The notes under the pieces were generated by a model that was not told the DNA's origin, searched no databases, and saw nothing but the letters and a program-made list of their open reading frames with translations. DNA of 16,584 nt, taken from contig JAEWAA010000256.1 of assembly GCA_023391955.1 (NCBI GenBank), positions 1 to 16,584 of the forward strand. The letters run 5' to 3'. Source of the DNA: Bacillota bacterium. GTDB lineage: Bacteria > Bacillota > Bacilli > Paenibacillales > NBRC-103111. This document shows positions 6,529 through 14,029 of the stretch, one piece after another; the first letter of the stretch is position 1, and each line of letters begins with the position of its first letter. The position numbers were made by a program, and so were the translations under genes.

Positions 6529-7434
6529 TCACCATTCCCCAATCTTGCGGATCTCCGGAATCAGGTCCACCCCGGCTGCGGACTTCACCGTAGAGCGGAT
6601 CAGCTCCATCAGACCCTCCACATCTTGGGCTGTGGCGCCGCCGGTATTCACGATGAAGTTGGCGTGCAGCGGGGATACCTCCGCTCCTCCAACCCGCTTT
6701 CCCTTCAATCCGGCTTCTTCAATGAGTTTGGCTGCAAAATGTCCCGGCGGATTGCGGAAGGTACTCCCGGCACAGGGCAGCTGCAAGGGTTGGGTCCGCC
6801 TCCGGCGGTCCTTGTAGGCCGCCATGGCTCCGGCAATTTCCTTGCGGTCCCCATGCTGCATCCGGAATACCGCTTCGGTTACAATGCCGGTTTCCTCATG
6901 AAGGATAGAGTGGCGGTACGCATACTGCAGTTCTGCCGGCGCCATTCTTTTCCATTCTCCCGTTCCCAGAAGAACCTCCGCCTCCACCAGAATCTTGGAC
7001 ATATCCGAGCCGTGGGCTCCGGCGTTCATAAACACCGCACCGCCCACTGTACCCGGAATGCCGCCGGCGAATTCCAGACCTGTCAGCCCTTCCTTGCCAA
7101 CCAGCACAGACAGCTTGATCAGGGAGAATGCTGCCCCGGCATAGACGGTTTCCCCGTCGAAGCGGACCTCCTCAAACGCCCGGCCCAGACGGATCACCGC
7201 CCCCCGGAAGCCCTTGTCAGACTCCAGCAGATTAGAGCCTCTCCCCAATAAAAACCAGGGAATCTGCCTGCTGTTCAGGTACGCTACCGTTTGCGCCAGC
7301 TTCTCCTTGGAGGAAGGCGTCACCAGCACATCCGCAGGTCCTCCAATCTTCCAGGTGGTGTAGGGAGCCAGGGGCTCCCCGGATAACACTTCTCCCACTT
7401 CAAGAGCCAGCAACTCGCGAGCCAACTCATGCAT
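6529..7434 (-). CDS. murB: MurB, UDP-N-acetylenolpyruvoylglucosamine reductase
   Basis: FAD enzyme that reduces the MurA product with NADPH to UDP-MurNAc. It is 301 aa, like the roughly 300-residue Bacillales enzymes. FAD-domain motifs are TTWKIGGPAD (26-35), LGRGSNLL (63-70) and GIPGTVGGAVFMNAGA (125-140). YAYRHS (170-175) holds the conserved Arg. CAGSTFRNPPG (221-231) holds the proton-donor Ser224, followed by the C-terminal Glu294 in PEIRKIG. It is the short type II form lacking the extra loop of the E. coli enzyme. The ATG at 7432-7434 is chosen because AAGGAGG lies about 10 nt upstream; a longer open frame starting at 7461 would include the ribosome-binding site. It is separated from murG by 563 bp, so it probably has its own promoter. 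Confidence 0.97.
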   Translation of the reverse strand: MHELARELLALEVGEVLSGEPLAPYTTWKIGGPADVLVTPSSKEKLAQTVAYLNSRQIPWFLLGRGSNLLESDKGFRGAVIRLGRAFEEVRFDGETVYAGAAFSLIKLSVLVGKEGLTGLEFAGGIPGTVGGAVFMNAGAHGSDMSKILVEAEVLLGTGEWKRMAPAELQYAYRHSILHEETGIVTEAVFRMQHGDRKEIAGAMAAYKDRRRRTQPLQLPCAGSTFRNPPGHFAAKLIEEAGLKGKRVGGAEVSPLHANFIVNTGGATAQDVEGLMELIRSTVKSAAGVDLIPEIRKIGEW

Positions 7435-7558
7435 CGTCAAGCAACCTCCTTCACAGAACACCGGGCCTGCCGGCGGCTCGAGGATCCCCGCGGGTTTGCC
7501 GCTACAAGTTCCTGCCAGCCCGCCTTTTTACCGGGTGTCTGTCACGGTTATAGTGTAG

Positions 7559-7587
7559 TTTATGTAAAAGGCCCGAGAGTGTGACAA
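7559..7587 (-). promoter_or_regulatory. Weak candidate sigma-A promoter upstream of murB
   Basis: TTGTCA (7582-7587, 5 of 6 to TTGACA) and CATAAA (7559-7564, 4 of 6 to TATAAT) are spaced by 17 bp on the minus strand, about 115-120 nt before the murB start. The placement is sensible after a long gap, but the -10 is poor. Confidence 0.3.
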
Positions 7588-7691
7588 ATGCCCATTTTCG
7601 TTATCGGGACATCGGCACAGGCAATGCTTTGGTTTGTCCGGCTCTGCGCCAAAACAAGTGTTTGACGCTGCAATCGGTTCCCCCGTAACGT

Positions 7692-7875
7692 TAACGGAAC
7701 TGAGAAGCGCTTAGCCCGCCAAAAAGACCCGTTTGAATTTCTAACGGAACTGAGAGGCGCTAAGGGAGGAAAAACGGCTGTCCAGTGTAAAATGCAGGCG
7801 TGTAAGAGTCGCTGAGTTCCGTTACCGTGCAAAGTTTGTTCAAAAACGTCCGTAAGAGTCGCTGAGTTCCGTTAG
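7692..7875. repeat. Cassette of four 23-bp repeats in two inverted, 50-bp-phased pairs
   Basis: Copies 1 (7692-7714) and 2 (7742-7764) share 21 of 23 positions and begin TAACGGAACTGAGA. Copies 3 (7802-7824) and 4 (7852-7874) are identical over 23 bp and read on the minus strand as TAACGGAACTCAGCGACTCT. All four share the TAACGGAACT core. Within each pair the starts are exactly 50 bp apart; the two pairs face each other. Copies 2 and 3 can form a stem of 10 perfect base pairs. There is no transposase, no flanking direct repeat that I can see and no coding signal. It looks like an interspersed intergenic repeat of the REP/MITE kind. From memory, similar sequences occur in Paenibacillus genomes, but I cannot check. 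Confidence 0.85.
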
Positions 7876-7997
7876 CCGTCAGATACACGTCCAAGGGAGC
7901 TGCAGGCATAACTTTTGGGGGCATCATATGATTTTTAACCCAGCATGGTTTATAAGACTGCGCCGTGTCTATCCCATATGCGTTCCTGTTCCTGCTG

Positions 7998-9074
7998 CTA
8001 CTTCCGGCTTCCGGCCGCTTCGCGGATGAGGCCTACAATCTTGCCGGTGGCGTCGAATCCGGCCGCCTCCTGCTCCATGGCAGCTGCGTAAGCGGAGCGG
8101 TTCGCGTACAAATCCCGCACCCGCGCCAGCAGTGTCTCCGCGTTTAGCTCCTCCTCCTCCAGCACCTGGGCAAACCCCCGGCGGGCGAAGGATTCCGCGT
8201 TCAGGATCTGATCGCCACGGCTGGCGTTCCGGCTGAGAGGAATCAGCAGCATCGGTTTTTTGAGTACCAGAAACTCAAAAATGGAGGTGGCCCCCGCCCG
8301 GGAAACAGCCACATCCGCCAGGGCCAGCATATCCGCCAAGCCGCCGGTGAGAAACTCCACCTGCTTGTACCCCCGGCGCCCGGCAAGGGTATCGTCCACA
8401 TTGCCTTTGCCGCAGATATGGATCACCTGGTACTCCTTCAGAAGCTCCGGCAGCGCCTCACGCACCGCCTGGTTGATAGACTTGGCGCCTAAGCTTCCGC
8501 CCATCACCAGCACCACCGGACGGGTCCGCACAAAATCCAGCTCCATCCGGGCCTTGTCCGCTTTGCCTTCAAGCAGCTCCCGGCGGAAGGGCAGACCGGT
8601 GTACACCGCCTTGTCCCCTTTAATGTGCTTCACCGTCTCCGGGAAATTGACGCACACTCTGCCGGCCAGCGGAACGGAAATCCGGTTGGCCAGCCCCGGC
8701 GTAATGTCCGACTCGTGGATAATCACCGGGATGCCCCGCAGCTTGGAGGCGATGACCACAGGCACCGTCACAAACCCGCCTTTGGAAAAAACCACATCCG
8801 GCTTCACCCGGCCCAGCACCCGCCAGGCGTCCCAGACACCCTTGACCACCTTAAAGGGGTCGCTAATATTCTTCAGATCGATATACCGGCGCAGCTTGCC
8901 CGATGAAATAGCATGGAACGGGATCCCCATTCCTTCCACTATGCCCCGCTCGATACCTTCGGCGGAGCCAATGTAATCCACGCTCCAGCCAGACTTGCGG
9001 AGCTCCCCAATAAGAGCAAGGTTCGGCGTCACATGGCCCGCCGAACCGCCTCCGGTGAATACAATTTTGTTCAT
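7998..9074 (-). CDS. murG: MurG, UDP-GlcNAc:lipid I N-acetylglucosaminyltransferase
   Basis: GT-B fold glycosyltransferase on the inner face of the membrane that adds GlcNAc to lipid I to give lipid II. It is 358 aa. The N-terminal loop GGGSAGHVTPNLA (8-20), the acceptor-side motif HESDITPGLANR (120-131), MGGSLGAKSIN (191-201), SRAGATSIFE (258-267) and DQILNA (288-293) are the family landmarks in order. The subtype differs from the B. subtilis dcw MurG, which I recall as GGTGGHIYPALA, HEQNxxPG and NHQxxNA. The ATG at 9072-9074 is 11 nt after spoVE. Its GAGGTG (9087-9092) overlaps the spoVE stop, suggesting translational coupling. A longer open frame to 9527 is only read-through of the spoVE region in another frame. 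Confidence 0.96.
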   Translation of the reverse strand: MNKIVFTGGGSAGHVTPNLALIGELRKSGWSVDYIGSAEGIERGIVEGMGIPFHAISSGKLRRYIDLKNISDPFKVVKGVWDAWRVLGRVKPDVVFSKGGFVTVPVVIASKLRGIPVIIHESDITPGLANRISVPLAGRVCVNFPETVKHIKGDKAVYTGLPFRRELLEGKADKARMELDFVRTRPVVLVMGGSLGAKSINQAVREALPELLKEYQVIHICGKGNVDDTLAGRRGYKQVEFLTGGLADMLALADVAVSRAGATSIFEFLVLKKPMLLIPLSRNASRGDQILNAESFARRGFAQVLEEEELNAETLLARVRDLYANRSAYAAAMEQEAAGFDATGKIVGLIREAAGSRK

Positions 9075-9085
9075 AATATGAGGCT

Positions 9086-10183
9086 TCACCTCGAATATCG
9101 TGATATGTTGAGCAGAATGCCCAAGGACACCAGCATCAGCGTCAGGGACGAGCCGCCGTAGCTGATCAGGGGCAGGGTGATGCCCGTCACCGGCATCATG
9201 CCGATGACCACACCGATGTTGATGATCACCTGAACGGCGATCATGCCGGTAATGCCGGCGGCCAGCAGGCTGCCGAAGGTATCCGGCGCCGTAATGGCGG
9301 TGCGCATGCCCCGCCAGACCAGAATAGTGAACAGCACCAGCACAAGCCCTGCGCCGATAAAACCCAGCTCCTCCGAAATAATGGAGAAGATAAAATCCGT
9401 CTGCGGCTCCGGCAGGTAGCTGTACTTCTGGCGGCTGGCGCCCAGCCCCAAACCTACCAGACCGCCCGGTCCGATGGCATACAGGGACTGAATCGCCTGG
9501 TAACCCGCCCCCAATGGGTCTGACCACGGGTCAAGAAAAGCGGTGATCCGCTTCAGCCGGTAAGGGGCTGCGATAATCAGGCCCACAAATCCGGCCACAC
9601 CGATCATGCCCAGCCCGGCCAGATGGGACATCTGCGCCCCCGCCGCATAGATGATCAGAAGCGATGCCCCTACCAGCACAGAGCCGGTGCCCAGGTCAGG
9701 CTGGAGCATAATCAGGCCGAAGGCGGCCCCCATCACCGCAAGCGGCGGCAGCAGCCCTTTGGTGAATTCGGTGATCCGGTGGTTCTCGTCCGACAACAGC
9801 TTGGACAAAAATAGAATCATGCAGATCTTCATAAATTCCGACGGCTGAATACCGAAGGAGCTGATGCCGATCCAGCTGCGGGCGCCTCCCCGAACTGCTC
9901 CGATGCCCGGAATCAGAACCAGGATCAGAAGGGCAAAGCCGCCCAGGAGCGCAGGTTTGGCTAACCTTTTCCACACCTGGTAATCCACGTTCATGATGGC
10001 GGTCATAGCAATCACCCCAAGAACGGCAAACAGGAGCTGGCGCTTGAGATAATAATACCAGTCCCCAAAATCATGGTACGACAGCACCGCACTGGCACTG
10101 TAGACCATCACGACACCGATGCACAGGAGCGCAAGGGTAGCGATCAGCATAATCAAATCCGGCGAGTTACGTGTTTTTCCCAT
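9086..10183 (-). CDS. spoVE: SpoVE/FtsW, SEDS-family peptidoglycan polymerase
   Basis: Polytopic membrane glycosyltransferase that polymerises lipid II and works with a class B PBP, here most likely SpoVD, encoded at the head of the cluster. It is 365 aa, almost the length of B. subtilis SpoVE (366), with about ten hydrophobic segments. SEDS landmarks are WIGISSFGIQPSEFMK (104-119), QPDLGTG (161-167), DPLGAGYQ (222-229), the catalytic-type Asp263 in QTDFIF and PLISYGGSS (338-346). The ATG at 10181-10183 has GAGGTG 6 nt upstream; the GTG three codons earlier is part of that ribosome-binding site. Position between murD and murG matches spoVE in B. subtilis, but sequence alone does not cleanly separate SpoVE from FtsW. 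Synteny with spoVD favours a spore-cortex role. Confidence 0.93.
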   Translation of the reverse strand: MGKTRNSPDLIMLIATLALLCIGVVMVYSASAVLSYHDFGDWYYYLKRQLLFAVLGVIAMTAIMNVDYQVWKRLAKPALLGGFALLILVLIPGIGAVRGGARSWIGISSFGIQPSEFMKICMILFLSKLLSDENHRITEFTKGLLPPLAVMGAAFGLIMLQPDLGTGSVLVGASLLIIYAAGAQMSHLAGLGMIGVAGFVGLIIAAPYRLKRITAFLDPWSDPLGAGYQAIQSLYAIGPGGLVGLGLGASRQKYSYLPEPQTDFIFSIISEELGFIGAGLVLVLFTILVWRGMRTAITAPDTFGSLLAAGITGMIAVQVIINIGVVIGMMPVTGITLPLISYGGSSLTLMLVSLGILLNISRYSR

Positions 10184-10240
10184 GCCCGACACCTCTTTAA
10201 GCGTAAGCTTGTGAGGGGCAAGCAGGGCTTGACCCCTCTG

Positions 10241-11641
10241 TTAAAGGTTATGCACGGACTCCTTAAACATGCTACCCCGCTCTTCATAAGAGGAAAACAT
10301 ATCCCAGCTGGCACAGGCGGGCGACAGCAGAACCACATCGCCTTCTTGCGCAAAACCAAACGCCGCCTCCACCGCTGCCTGAAGAGCTTCCGCAGGGGTG
10401 TTAGCAGTATCGACGGTTTTGATCAGCTTGATTCCCGCCAATTCGGCAGCGTGGGCGATTTTGTGCCGGGTTTCCCCCAGCGCCGCCACCGCCTTGACCC
10501 GCTCCCGGAAATGGGGAACCAGATCCAGATAGTCCATTCCCCGCTCCAGTCCTCCGGCAATAAGCACGATAGGACGGTCAAAAGCCTCCATGGCCTTCAC
10601 AGTAGCCGCCGGATTGGTGGCTTTGGAATTATTGTAGTAGGCGATTCCGTTTTTGTCCCGGACAAACTCCAGACGGTGCTCCACACCGCGGAATTCGCGC
10701 AGCGCCTTGGCGACGGCGGCCACATCCGCTCCTGCGGACAGGGCAGCGGCAACGGCAGCCAGCGCATTCTCCACGTTGAATTCCCCGGGAATGCCCACCT
10801 CCGCCGCGGGAAGCACCTGCACTGGCGTTGCCTCCGGCCCTGCCTTATACATGATGTGGCGCTCCGGTGCGCCGGACAGATAAACCCCGGCCTCCAGCTC
10901 CTCCTTCATGGAGAAGGGCAGCACGCGCGCGCGCAGACCGGGAATCAGGGAACGGCAATAAGCGTCGTCCCAATTCACCACCGCTACATCCTCCGGCTCC
11001 TGGTTGGCAAACAGCTTGGCCTTGGAGCCCGCATAATCCTCCATGTTGCCATGGTAGTCCAAGTGGGTTTCATAGACATTCAACAGCACGGCGATCCGCG
11101 GACGGAACTGCTGGGTACCCTTCAGCTGGAAGCTGGAGAGCTCCACCACCATCCAATTCTCCGCCGTGGCCTCCTCGGCCGCATCACACAGAGCCCGGCC
11201 GATATTGCCGGCTACAATGGGATGAAGCCCCGCTTCGTCCAGCATCCGGCCGACCCAGGTGGTCGTGGTGGTTTTCCCGTTGGAGCCGGTAATCCCGATC
11301 ATCGGCGCCTGGCAGATCCGGTAGGCCACCTCCACCTCGGTCACCACCTCAATGGACAGCTCCAGCGCGTGAGCCACCGGCGGCGCCTTATAGGGAATGC
11401 CCGGATTCTTCACTACCAGGGCTACACCTTCATGAATCAGCTCAGGAGGATGCCCCCCGCAAACGACAGAAATACCCAGAGCCTCCAGTTCGTCGGCCTC
11501 CGGGCATTCCTCGCGGTTCTTTTTATCATTGACGGTTACGATGGCGCCGTGTTGGTGAAACAGCTTGGCAACAGCCACACCGCTTTTCGCCAAGCCCAAT
11601 ATGATAACCTGCTTCTGTTTATACCAGCCTGGCTCTCTCAT
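10241..11641 (-). CDS. murD: MurD, UDP-MurNAc-L-alanine:D-glutamate ligase
   Basis: Cytosolic ATP-dependent ligase that adds D-Glu to UDP-MurNAc-L-Ala. It is 466 aa, with three Mur-ligase domains. A Rossmann-like start (VIILGLAKSG, 12-21) binds UDP, the P-loop is GITGSNGKTTTT (116-127), ELSSFQL is at 167-173 and ETHLDYH at 191-197. The lysine expected to be carbamylated is Lys209 in SKAKLF, EHRLEFV is at 321-327 and SPACASWDMF at 440-449. The motif usually written NDSKATN reads NNSKATN (337-343), so the family's Asp is Asn338. The ATG at 11639-11641 lies 3 nt after the mraY stop, with GGGGTG 9 nt upstream inside the end of mraY. The two are clearly one transcription unit; spoVE follows after 57 nt. 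Confidence 0.97.
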   Translation of the reverse strand: MREPGWYKQKQVIILGLAKSGVAVAKLFHQHGAIVTVNDKKNREECPEADELEALGISVVCGGHPPELIHEGVALVVKNPGIPYKAPPVAHALELSIEVVTEVEVAYRICQAPMIGITGSNGKTTTTTWVGRMLDEAGLHPIVAGNIGRALCDAAEEATAENWMVVELSSFQLKGTQQFRPRIAVLLNVYETHLDYHGNMEDYAGSKAKLFANQEPEDVAVVNWDDAYCRSLIPGLRARVLPFSMKEELEAGVYLSGAPERHIMYKAGPEATPVQVLPAAEVGIPGEFNVENALAAVAAALSAGADVAAVAKALREFRGVEHRLEFVRDKNGIAYYNNSKATNPAATVKAMEAFDRPIVLIAGGLERGMDYLDLVPHFRERVKAVAALGETRHKIAHAAELAGIKLIKTVDTANTPAEALQAAVEAAFGFAQEGDVVLLSPACASWDMFSSYEERGSMFKESVHNL

Positions 11642-11644
11642 GCC

Positions 11645-12610
11645 CTAGAACACCCCGTTCAAATATAATCCGATTCCGGCAAGCACCAGCCCCGCCAGCC
11701 AGAAGGAGATGACAACCTTCCATTCGCTCCAGCCCACCAGCTCGAAATGATGGTGGATGGGGCTCATTTTGAACACACGCTTGCCTCTGGTTTTGAAGGA
11801 TACCACCTGGATGACCACGGACAGCAGCTCAAACACAAACACACCGCCGATAACCAGGATAAGCAGCTCGGTTTTGGTGAGAATGGCTACTGCTGACAAC
11901 GCGCCGCCGATTCCAAGCGACCCCGTATCCCCCATAAACACCTTGGCCGGATGGGCGTTAAAGACCAGGAATCCCAGCACAGCCCCCACCATGGATGCGG
12001 CCAGAATGGCGGATTCCGGATGATGGGCCTTCATGGCAATAATCAGGAAGGCGCCAAACGCCACAGCGCTGGTACCCGACAGCAGGCCGTCCAGCCCATC
12101 CGTGAAGTTCACGGCATTGGACATGCCCAGCATCATAATCACGACGAAGGGGTAATACAGCCAGCCCAACGGAATAGACACATCCGTCAGCGGGATGGAC
12201 AAATCGGTGGAATGCCCAATGCGGTACAGCATATAGCAGACAAAGCCGGAAATCAGCAGCTGGCCCAGAAGCTTTTGTCTGGCCGTCAGCCCCAAGGAGC
12301 GTTTGAACAGAATTTTGATGTAGTCGTCCAAAAAGCCCACCAGGCCATAGCCCAGCGTAGCCACCAGCAGGATGACCAGCTCTTCATTTTTGTCCGAGAA
12401 CCGCAGAGCGGCTACGGACAAAGCCAATAATATAATGATGCCGCCCATGGTGGGCGTTCCCGCTTTTTTCTGGTGACCCTGGGGGCCTTCCTTGCGGATC
12501 TGCTGGCCGAACTTCAGCCGGCGCAGAAGCGGAATGAACAGCGGCCCCGCCAGCAGGGCAAATAAAAACGCAACTCCCATGGGAAACAGCACTTCTTTAA
12601 GATCGATCAC
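11645..12610 (-). CDS. mraY: MraY, phospho-MurNAc-pentapeptide transferase
   Basis: Integral membrane enzyme that transfers phospho-MurNAc-pentapeptide from UDP to undecaprenyl phosphate, forming lipid I. It is 321 aa (B. subtilis 324) with about ten transmembrane segments. Motifs are KKAGTPTMGG (48-57), the Mg-binding Asp95-Asp96 in FLDDYIK, NFTDGLDGL (168-176), FMGDTGSL (225-232) and the uridine-side SPIHHHFE (283-290). It starts at GTG (12608-12610), with GGGGG 9 nt upstream. It sits 27 nt after murF and 3 nt before murD. Confidence 0.98.
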   Translation of the reverse strand: MIDLKEVLFPMGVAFLFALLAGPLFIPLLRRLKFGQQIRKEGPQGHQKKAGTPTMGGIIILLALSVAALRFSDKNEELVILLVATLGYGLVGFLDDYIKILFKRSLGLTARQKLLGQLLISGFVCYMLYRIGHSTDLSIPLTDVSIPLGWLYYPFVVIMMLGMSNAVNFTDGLDGLLSGTSAVAFGAFLIIAMKAHHPESAILAASMVGAVLGFLVFNAHPAKVFMGDTGSLGIGGALSAVAILTKTELLILVIGGVFVFELLSVVIQVVSFKTRGKRVFKMSPIHHHFELVGWSEWKVVISFWLAGLVLAGIGLYLNGVF

Positions 12611-12637
12611 AACATTTTGCCCCCTGTAATGACATTC

Positions 12638-14029
12638 CTAGACGCCTGTCAGCACCTCTACCAGTTCGTCGAGTCCCAGCATCTTGGAGCCCTTGACCAA
12701 GATGGCATCCTTGTTTTCCGCCTCCGCCGCTACGGCATCGATCAGCTCCGCCTTCTCCTGGAACCACTTGACCCGTCCCGGCGGCTGGCCTTTCCCTGCT
12801 TCAGACGCAATATGCCTGGCCAATGTTCCATAGGCGAATACCTTGTAGATCTCCGGAGCCGTAAGCATCGCCCCGATCTCCTTGTGGTACCGCACCTCAT
12901 CCGGCCCCAGATCGGTCATATCCCCCAGCACGACGATTTTGCGCTCGTAGCCGGACAGTTCCTTCAGCAGCTCGATGGCCGCCTTCATGGACGTGGGAGT
13001 GGCGCTTAGCGAATCATTAAAGATCACCGCACCTGAACGTGTGTACATGGGCACAAGGCGGCTGTAGCTTCTTTCCAGGCTGTTCATGCCGGTGACGGCA
13101 TCCTGGTCGCATACGCCCATATACTTGGAGAGAGCGGCGGCAGCCAGCGCGTTCATAATATTATGCAATCCCAGCAAAGGTACGCGGAAATAAGAGGCTG
13201 TGGGCAAATTGGTCTTAAAGCAGGTGCCCTCCAGCTCGTTCATAATCGCGATGGGATAGATGTCGCATGTATCCGAGGATCCGAAACGGTAGGTCAGAAG
13301 CCCGTCGGGTTTATTCACTGCCGCCAGCATTTCCTCCAGGAGCGGCTCCTCCCCGTTATAAACCAGCAGCGAGCCGGTCAACAGCCCCTCGGCCACCTTC
13401 ATGGTTGCCGCCGCCACCTCGCGCCTGCTGCCCAGTACCTTCAATTGGGTTTCGCCCACATTGGTGATAATGGCTGCTTCCGCCTGCACGAACCTGGCCT
13501 GCTCCGCCAGATCCTCCTGCTCGTTCCATTGCAGCTCGAACACCGCCATCTCCATGGATTCGTCCATCCGGAGAATGGCACAGGCCAGATCGGTTAACGG
13601 ATGCTCCACACCGCCTTCCGTTTGAAAGGTTTTGTAGGTGGTAGCCAGCATGGTTGCCAGCACATCCCGGGTGGTGGATTTGCCGTCGCTGCCGGTGACG
13701 GCGATGGCGCGGGCCGGCAGCTCCTTGCGGTACGCTGCAGCCAGCTTCAAAAGAGCGGTCTTCGCGTCCTCCACACAGATGGACGGAATCTGGCCCGGGT
13801 ACTCCTCAATATGTCCCGCCTGGCGCAGCATAGCGGCTGCGCCGCGGCGCACCGCTTCCTCCGCCAGCTCCCGCTTATCCCCCTGGCCTTCGGACAAAGG
13901 GATATAGAGACAGCCCGGCCGGACCTCCTCCGGATGAAGCGCCACACCTTTTATTTCTACCTCTCCGAACAGATCGGGCACACTGCCCTCCGCCATCCGG
14001 GCGATATCGCTCAGCTTTCTTGTTATCAA
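12638..14029 (-). CDS. murF: MurF-like ligase, divergent (UDP-MurNAc-tripeptide:D-Ala-D-Ala ligase by position)
   Basis: By order (murE-X-mraY) and by overall Mur-ligase fold this is MurF, which adds D-Ala-D-Ala. It is 463 aa. Present are a P-loop in the form VTGSDGKSTTRD (111-122), AAIITNVGE (185-193), LLGLHNIMNALAAAA (285-299), LGDMTDLG (368-375) and VKGSKMLGLDEL (445-456). Unusual residues: GSDGKST for GSNGKTT; Thr209 and Lys211 where the family has the carbamylated Lys and Glu of AKxEI; Gln195 in GETQL for the usual His; and NDSLSATP (338-345) for NDxYNAxP. The GN(F/Y)NNxxGxP and ExG...GEI stretches are not recognisable. The TTG start (14027-14029) overlaps the murE TGA, with AAGGAG 9 nt upstream, so translation is coupled. 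The frame is intact, so it is not an obvious pseudogene. Confidence 0.85.
   Translation of the reverse strand: MITRKLSDIARMAEGSVPDLFGEVEIKGVALHPEEVRPGCLYIPLSEGQGDKRELAEEAVRRGAAAMLRQAGHIEEYPGQIPSICVEDAKTALLKLAAAYRKELPARAIAVTGSDGKSTTRDVLATMLATTYKTFQTEGGVEHPLTDLACAILRMDESMEMAVFELQWNEQEDLAEQARFVQAEAAIITNVGETQLKVLGSRREVAAATMKVAEGLLTGSLLVYNGEEPLLEEMLAAVNKPDGLLTYRFGSSDTCDIYPIAIMNELEGTCFKTNLPTASYFRVPLLGLHNIMNALAAAALSKYMGVCDQDAVTGMNSLERSYSRLVPMYTRSGAVIFNDSLSATPTSMKAAIELLKELSGYERKIVVLGDMTDLGPDEVRYHKEIGAMLTAPEIYKVFAYGTLARHIASEAGKGQPPGRVKWFQEKAELIDAVAAEAENKDAILVKGSKMLGLDELVEVLTGV

Larger units (their letters stand above)
7435..7997 (-). other. 563-bp gap between murG and murB, no gene
   Basis: No supported ORF on either strand; a 90-codon open frame (7560-7832, minus) starts at TTG without a ribosome-binding site and runs through the repeats. 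The gap contains the repeat cassette (7692-7875), a weak candidate promoter for murB (7559-7587) and a 10-bp palindrome ATCATATGAT near 7924-7933. No T-tailed hairpin is seen after murG. In B. subtilis murG and murB are adjacent without such a gap. Confidence 0.75.

Noticed and set aside
7560..7832. 90-codon minus-strand frame in the murG-murB gap
   Set aside because: Starts at TTG without a ribosome-binding site, runs through two of the repeats and resembles nothing.
7692..7875. CRISPR array
   Set aside because: The 23-bp repeat and 27-bp spacer geometry is suggestive, but there are only two copies per orientation, the pairs are inverted and diverged from each other, and no cas genes are present.
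7875..7997. Intrinsic terminator after murG
   Set aside because: No GC-rich hairpin followed by a T-run on the minus strand was found; ATCATATGAT is AT-only and too short.
9075..9527. N-terminal extension of murG by 151 codons
   Set aside because: It overlaps spoVE in another frame and reads as low-complexity sequence. The ATG at 9074 gives the exact MurG N-terminus.
10073..11668. 531-codon plus-strand open frame
   Set aside because: Antisense to murD and both its junctions; Arg/His/Gly-rich with no family resemblance. A shadow of codon bias.
12638..14029. murF as a frameshifted pseudogene
   Set aside because: The reading frame is continuous over 463 codons, with a coupled start and conserved C-terminal motifs; divergence is by substitution, not disruption.
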